From: Leucaena leucocephala
Lineage: Eukaryota > Streptophyta > Magnoliopsida > Fabales > Fabaceae
Direction: 5' to 3'
Assembly (NCBI GenBank): GCA_037074615.1
Contig: CM073558.1
Coordinates: forward strand, 7,493,501 to 7,557,500
DNA: 64,000 bases
The position numbers and the translations under genes are program-made. Positions 57,586 to 64,000 of this stretch are shown here, piece by piece; position 1 is the stretch's first letter, and each line of letters starts with the position of its first letter. Below the pieces are notes generated by a model that made no database searches, was not told where the DNA came from, and saw nothing but the letters and a program-made list of their open reading frames with translations.

Positions 57586-58468
57586 TGTGTCCCCGTGTGC
57601 ATTCTTGTACTTCTTTACACACACTCAAAAACATACCAATGCATAGTTTATTTATTTATTTATGCATGCATCCATGTATATATGTATGTATGTAATGTTT
57701 AGTCGTCATGATTTGATATGCTTGAGAATTATTTGTAGGATTGACTGCAAAATACGAATGTTGGTGTTGTCTTCGTTGATTAGTTCTGGGTTTACTTGAA
57801 CAATTTGTCTGAAAATGAATGGAACGATTTGGAATATTTTTCTTAATTAAAGTTACTTTTGTCTTCAAAATTCTTTATTTTTGAGTGATTCAAGACTACT
57901 GTTATCTTTCAAATTTCATTAGTATCGTAGTTAACTTTATGATTTACAATTTCCCGTAATTAATTAAAGTGAATTATAAATATAACTTTTTGCGGAAGTT
58001 TGATGGCAACTATCATTCATTTCTGAATTTTTCTGATTTTTTTTTAAATTTTTTGGGCCAAATAATATCTAAATATTTGATTAACTCCCTATTCTAACAC
58101 GTTTGGCATATATTAAAAATAATTAAAACACAATGACATTTCCAACTAAACATTGGAACTGATTTTCTTATTTTTTTAAATAAAACTAATAAAATATAAA
58201 ACGTTCAGATACATCCAGACAATTGAAAGACACATAAAAGCTTTGCTATATTAGGAGCCATTTCCTGCTCTCAACATTATTGAGACGAGACAAATTATAC
58301 ACGCCACAAAACATGAATGGGACAAAAGATTACTTGAATAAAGAAGGCCATTTTGCTTTGGCTTCTTAATTCAAAACAGCATCCACTTTCCGCAATTTAG
58401 AAATCACTTGGGAGGATTCTAAATTTGTGATATAAAATTTCTCAGACTTCAAGTGATTAGAATCGTTA
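57586..58468. other. Convergent 3' intergenic region
   Basis: Lies between the 3' ends of the MYB relic (plus) and the histidine phosphatase gene (minus). It has ATTT and ATGT tetranucleotide runs near 57648-57692. The minus-strand frame at 57656-57868 has no family match. No gene is seen. Confidence 0.5.
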
Positions 58469-61183
58469 TCAAACTTCATTGCTGTGATTGGTGGAACCAT
58501 TTGGAAGAGAATAAGTGATGCCAGATTGCCCAGAAAGATTAAGCACTCTGAACTCTCCAGCAGTAAATGACTGGTCTTTCTGGAAAACAGGACGCCTCAG
58601 TTTTACATAAGCACAGTAATCTATCTTACCCACTTGTGCATCTTTTTTGAATGCTGAAAGAGCCACTTGAACTCCTTCCCCTGCAATTCAGATACAATTC
58701 ATTTACTTTCTATTCATACGTAAGCTTCCGAAAGGAAAGAAGCATTATAACTCATCATTCAAGTAAAGAAATTAACAATTCTAATAAAAGAGTTGAGGTG
58801 AAACATCAATGTGATCAAATTATAAACTAAACTGTTAAGGAAACTAGAGGGACTAAATTAGTATCTCTACTAAATAGAAGAACTAAAAGTGCAATTAAAC
58901 TAAAGTTATACTTGTATCTGACATTTTTATTACAAGACATGAGAAACTACTCAAAAGGCAAATTTACTTTCAATTCTCTTCCACAAGAAACTTTTGCTAT
59001 TGATGTGTGCAACAAACCAATAGAGTTTTACGCATTTGACCACCAAATTTAACCTTTTGATTGGCTTAAACCATCTTAATCAACAATTTTATCAAGCATA
59101 ATCTCAAAATGCATTATAAGGTAAGAAAGGGAAATTCATCTTTTCCAGCAAAACCTTGAGGTAATCAGTATTTTGCTGCATGAAAAAGAAAAGAATAACT
59201 TGTGTTCAAAACGAAAAGGAGTCTTTGTTAGGTATAATGATAACCTTCTCAAATCGGATCTTGGCTTGGGGCAAAAGATAACATCAAAACGCAGAATTTC
59301 AGTTGGCGCAATGGTGTATTATGATTAAGATGCTAGGAAACATGCTTTGACCATCAAAACACACTGTTTCCAGTCAAACTGTGTATCCCTGCATCTTAGA
59401 TCAAAACCAAGTGAAACAATGTGTTTTGATATGATATTGTTTCCCCTCTTTTCTGAGTTGTTTGATGGATTTAACAGCTATAATCTCACAGGGGAGAGGT
59501 TCAAGAAAAGATCTGATTTGATCCTTCAAGGAATCCAACAATCTGTCAAAGTAATGAAGAGAAGTATGTTACCATGCGTGATGAGCAACAAGTTCTCAGC
59601 AGGATATTTATCTGCAAGGCTCTTGAATACTTGCTCATATCTAGCCCTCGTGCTCAAAATAGGCTCTTCCCACTGGGGCAACTGCAGTTTATCAATAAAT
59701 ATGGTTTTCATCAGCAAACTATATATTTGCATAGGTCTGGAAACCCCGAAAAGGAAAAAAAAGTAAGAATAGAAATAGAGATATGGGAAGAAGGCCATTC
59801 TTTGTTTGCACTAGGGAAAATGATTCTTTTTCATCGCATTACAATTGAGATATGAAATATCCATCATCTTTCAGTAATCATTATTCAACAATACCATTTC
59901 TTTTTTATTAATTTTTATTCAAGAACATATATGATATTTGACATTAAAAAATTACTTTTGTTCATTCCATTCCTTTTTATATTCAATTCCATTCTGCATA
60001 TCAAACAATGGGCAGAAAGTCCCATTCCTATCCATCTCTCTCTCTCTCTCTGTTTCTTTTTTCTTTTTTTTCCTTTTTACTTCTCTCTTGCCAACATATT
60101 GTCAACAGAAAAAAGAGATAACTACTGCTCTCTACCTCTTCATACAATCTTTCTGCTTTATCATCCAGTGTTCCAGCGGGGAGCAAGGCTTCACACTTTG
60201 ATATATCTATACAAAAATTTCCATCTTTTGGAGCCACCCCAGGTCTGATTCCTGTACTGTTCATCATCTCACATAGTCCATATTCAATCGATACCTGCAC
60301 AATTTGGTGCATGTGAGAAATCTTTTGCAACTTAGTTGCTCCATGACAATCAAATAATCAATCACAATTGTTAAGCGCATAAATCTCAGCTAGAAATCAC
60401 CAAGTGATATGGTTCGTTTAGGGGCTATTTTGTCTTTTCATTGTTTATTGAAATACCCGGTCAATGGAGTTGTCCGGGCAAGCAAATAGGGAATTGACTT
60501 CTGAATTCCCTCTCTTCTCTTTTTCCTCTACTCCTTCCTTTCTTATCCTTTTCAGATTTTCTGATCTTATCACCAAGTCTCCATATTATACAAACATCTT
60601 TCTTTTCACTTGGTAACTCAGTTTTCGCCAGTAAACCAAATCTGATGCACCGGCATCATTCAAATATTAAATATACACAAATCAAACTAAATATTGAATG
60701 TAACATCAGTCACCATTATTATTATGTCCTTTTCTCGCAATCAATTATTTCGGTTAAAAAATGCTCGATTATACATTCGAAATTTCGTTTGAGCCAAATA
60801 AAAATGTTGAACTGAAACAAAATTATGATATTGATGAATAAAGTCATAAAAAGGAAAAATTGAACCTTGACTTTGGATGGATCCATCGGTATGACATGGC
60901 TGGAGAGGGCATTGGAATCGTCGTGGACGGCACAGAGAGCAGTAACGACTTCGGAAGCAGTCTGAATGCAGCGAAGGAACGGGGAGACAAAGACACGATG
61001 AATGGGGAACCCGATAGAGCTTCGGATAGTCCGACCCGTTTCTAGAGCCCGAACCCAGCCATCCCGAAACAGGGGTGGGTCCCACGGTCGGGCCGCAGTG
61101 GAGGCCCATAAAGGCTCGAAGTTATCCATACGGTCGCCGTGTCGCATTACGACGACGTTTTGATGGAAAGCAGGCGTACTCAT
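58469..61183 (-). CDS. Histidine phosphatase (phosphoglycerate-mutase family) protein
   Basis: The exons are 61183-60866, 60294-60136, 59681-59573 and 58680-58469, all with GT/AG borders and matching phase. They give 265 aa. VVMRHGDRMD holds the phospho-accepting His15 and Arg14. SPFLRCIQTA (Arg71) is the second Arg site. LLLITHGEGV carries the second catalytic His195 across the exon 3-4 junction. This arrangement is that of branch-1 histidine phosphatases related to the UBASH3/TULA phosphatase domain, not glycolytic mutase. The substrate is unknown. The start at MSTPAFHQ is preferred because the family block begins just after it. An in-frame ATG at 61324 would add 47 residues. From memory, Arabidopsis homologues (At3g60420-At3g60450) sit beside DUO1. 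Confidence 0.92.
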
Positions 61184-61324
61184 TTTTGAATCCTTTTCCA
61201 GAGAATCTAAAAAATCAAAAGATAGAACAAACGTGAGAGATTCAGATTGAGGAGGGAATGAAAAATTGGAGGGTTTTATAGGAGTTAGAATTCCAATAGG
61301 AAGGAAGCTACTCAAGAATTTCAT

Positions 61325-63420
61325 AGAAAATGGATGGGAGCATTCCTTAAAAAAAAGTAAACATATATACTCATTACAGTCATAACTATAAGAGCTAATA
61401 GAAAGATTTAATTTTATTATAAATATAAAAATTTATTTAAAATTTAAAATTTTCTTTTAATATTTTATTAATTATATATATTAAAAGAATTTTTAATCCC
61501 AAAAGTAATTTTCAATCAAATAATTAAAATAAGTACTCTAGATAAACTAATATATATTTATAAATAAATAATTAAATTAATTTTTTATGTTTTATTAATT
61601 AATTATTTAATTTTAACATTTAGGATTCGAGGGAAGAGAATAGAATATAAAGAGTTTGGCTTTTTATGGGATATTATTTAAAATTAGTTTATTCATGAGT
61701 CACCCAGAGTATATCTTATTTTTTTAAGCCTTGGACAAGTCTAGGAAGAAAAATATATATTGAACAATTTCACTTAAGATCCACCTTATAAGACTCTAGA
61801 GAAGGCATATATTTATATTCTAGAAGCATATCAATTACACTTAATTCATACAAAATTTAATATGTATTTATCGTTATTTTCATTTTGTAAAAAAAATTCT
61901 AAATAGTAGAATGTATTTTAGATGGTAATTTTTTTTTTACTTTTTTTAATAAGCACAAGTATTTTCTTAATAAAAGTAATCCTATTTAAAATATATTATT
62001 ATAACATTAATGTAGACACTTTTTTTAAATAAGACTCGAACGTAGGTCTTTCGTAGCTAATGTCTTCCAATGGATCTAACTACCAGTGAAGGTAGCTCTT
62101 CTTCTTAAATGAATGAATAAAGAATAAAAAGTGATGGTGTGCTAAAGTATTAAAATAATAAATAAATAAATAAAATAAAGGTTTGTTGGGAGACGGAAAG
62201 TATAGGAAGTAACAGCGAAAGCGTCGGCAGCAATCTCGTTAACCGTGTACTTAACGTATAAAAATCACCCCATACATAAACAATATACATTAGTTGATTT
62301 TCAATTTTGAAAAATGAGTATTATCCATTCTAATTTATTTGATTGGGGTGTGGGGACAACTTAATATACAACATGTTGAAAACGGTCATTCAATTATATA
62401 ATAATTCAAGAATTAGCGATTTAATCATAATTAAAATGAGGTTAAGCAAATTACAATTAAAATAATATAATTTAATTAAAATATATAAAAAATATATATA
62501 ATAATTAAAAAAATAATATTTAAATAAAAGATACTAATATACAAGTAAATAAAATATTTATGTATAAATGATATCTAACTTAATTAAAAAAATTACTAAA
62601 ACACAAATATAATTCGTTATATTTGCTATTTTTTTTAATTTAAAATGAATCTTTTTAAATTTAAAAATAAAAAATATATAAAATATGACTTATCTAAAAT
62701 TTATGTTTATGAGATTAATTTATCAAATTTACTCTTTTAACTAATCAAATACTATGCTACTATATGTCTTTGGCGTTTTTGATGAATGTTATCATCAAAT
62801 GTCCATATAATTCAGTAATATAGATAGGGCATTTGTAAGACTCTTCAAGTAATAAGTTCTCCTAATAAAATTTAACACTGTTGTATTTAGCACTCCAATA
62901 TGAGAGGCTGTGTATACTGGACATTATACAGTTTTTTTTTTTTTATATATAGGATAACCCCACAACATTACCAGCTGTATATTTAGAAAACGGGACAGAA
63001 ATATGTTGGCCTCTTGCTTTGTTATTTATACTTTATGGACAGCAAACAAGGCGCGTAATCATTTCTACTTTACTTTTTCTCATAACTTTCCTTTTTATCT
63101 AACTACCCTAATTATTATTCATTCATTATATGAATATAAAATTTATAAGCCATATAATTTTTAATTATATATATAATTTAAAAAATATAAAAAAGTCATA
63201 TACTATCTTTCTAATATTTAATATAAAAATTAATTAATATATTAAATTTAATTATAAATAAAATATTTTAATTATTTTATGTCTAATATTTATTATTTTT
63301 TTAAAATTTCTAATTTATAAATTAATATAAATATTTTAAAAAATTATATCATATAATTAATTAATATATTTAATTTTTTAATTTATTTAAATTAATTAAC
63401 TCATTTATGAATTAAAAAAC
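61325..63420. other. AT-rich intergenic region, no gene recognised
   Basis: 5' flank of the histidine phosphatase gene, then long A/T-rich DNA. At about 62033-62100 a short stretch (GACTCGAACGTAGGTC) looks vaguely tRNA/SINE-like but has no partner box. No coding frame is convincing. Confidence 0.55.
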
Positions 63421-64000
63421 TGGTATTATCTATAAAGGGAACAAAAGATCATAGATAAAATAAAACGAAGGTTCGAGGTATGGACCTGGGAGAGAAGCAG
63501 CCATCCGGAAGCTGTGCTGAAACAAACAACACGGTTGACCGAATAAACAATTAGTAAACAACAGGAAAATAAGGTGGAATTACCTAAAATACCGTTAGAG
63601 ACGATTCGAATTTTCGAAGTTGTACCTTCTTGGAGATTCCACAGCAACCGAGAAACTCAGACTGAAAGCGAAACAGACGACGCATTACGAATACAAGACA
63701 AGAAATAAGATGACAATCTAGTGGCAAAATACAAATAAAAGATTCGAACTGCGAAATCCCTATGAATCCAAGGGATATTAATAACGAAAAGAGAAGAAAA
63801 AGAAACGATGAGAAGGAACTGTGATATTAATTTATTGATGAAATTCAGGTAAAGATGAGAGTCTAAGTTATGTTCACAAAGGAGCGATGTGGAAGAGAAG
63901 AAAAGAGAAGGAGATGGTTCCAGGAAGCTTCATAATCGTACTAATGCTGACAAATTGAAAATGGCCATATATGAAAAGTCATGGTAGTGGGTGAAACTTT
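63421..64000. other. Non-AT-rich right edge, possible 5' region of a gene
   Basis: Composition shifts to transcribed-like sequence. On the minus strand a possible 5'UTR exon ends at a TTTTAG/GTAATT donor near 63587. A TTGTTTCAG acceptor at 63517 precedes CACAGCTTCCGG and an ATG at 63504 (MAASLPGPYLEP), which stops after 26 codons or could splice again. No downstream exon is visible, so this stays a suggestion. Confidence 0.3.

Noticed and set aside
62033..62100. tRNA-like sequence around GACTCGAACGTAGGTC
   Set aside because: No A box, no cloverleaf and no SINE tail could be found.

Overview
The window is eudicot plant nuclear DNA. It is AT-rich, with spliced plant genes set among retrotransposons, long-TIR DNA transposons and MITEs. 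The species cannot be named from the sequence. Host genes, left to right: (1) a KH-domain RNA-binding protein gene (minus, 6971 down past the left edge); (2) a relic of a tau glutathione S-transferase exon (minus, 16.0-16.4 kb); (3) a double-nitroreductase (SagB-type) gene with three exons (minus, 22475-18341, 634 aa); (4) an intronless mTERF-family organelle gene (plus, 30903-32594, 563 aa); (5) a degraded intron-containing elongator tRNA-Met (41.4 kb); (6) a broken R2R3-MYB gene that reads like DUO1/MYB125 (plus, 51376-57585); (7) a four-exon histidine phosphatase/phosphoglycerate-mutase-family gene (minus, 61183-58469, 265 aa).

Mobile DNA dominates the rest. A Ty3/gypsy chromovirus (1-4853) sits in an intron of the KH gene, 36 nt from a splice donor. 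Several foldback elements lie at 11.2-16.8 kb, one a 2.0-kb Mutator-like palindrome. Two hAT-like elements stand in tandem at 22.8-24.2 kb. At 24.5-30.6 kb one Mutator-like element (26306-30467, perfect 9-bp target duplication) has inserted into the TIR of a related one. Both carry arrays of a 21-bp minisatellite, which now face each other as an inverted repeat. A complete but dead Ty1/copia element on the minus strand (34157-40621) has 481-bp LTRs and a TGTAT duplication.

The most rearranged part is 42.2-57.6 kb. LINE sequence on the minus strand contains an apparent solo LTR. The LTR plus adjoining LINE sequence is repeated in inverted orientation at 49.2-51.4 kb, on either side of a plus-strand LINE that itself carries a SINE. 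The right LTR ends abruptly inside exon 2 of the DUO1-like gene. A second copia element (51636-56236, CAAAT duplication) interrupts exon 3 of the same gene, which also has three in-frame stops and two frame disruptions.

From memory, the mTERF, histidine phosphatase and DUO1 genes also lie near each other on Arabidopsis chromosome 3 (about At3g60400-At3g60460). If so, this is a conserved block in which the DUO1 position has decayed. Intron-exon structures were worked out by eye from splice consensus and reading-frame continuity.
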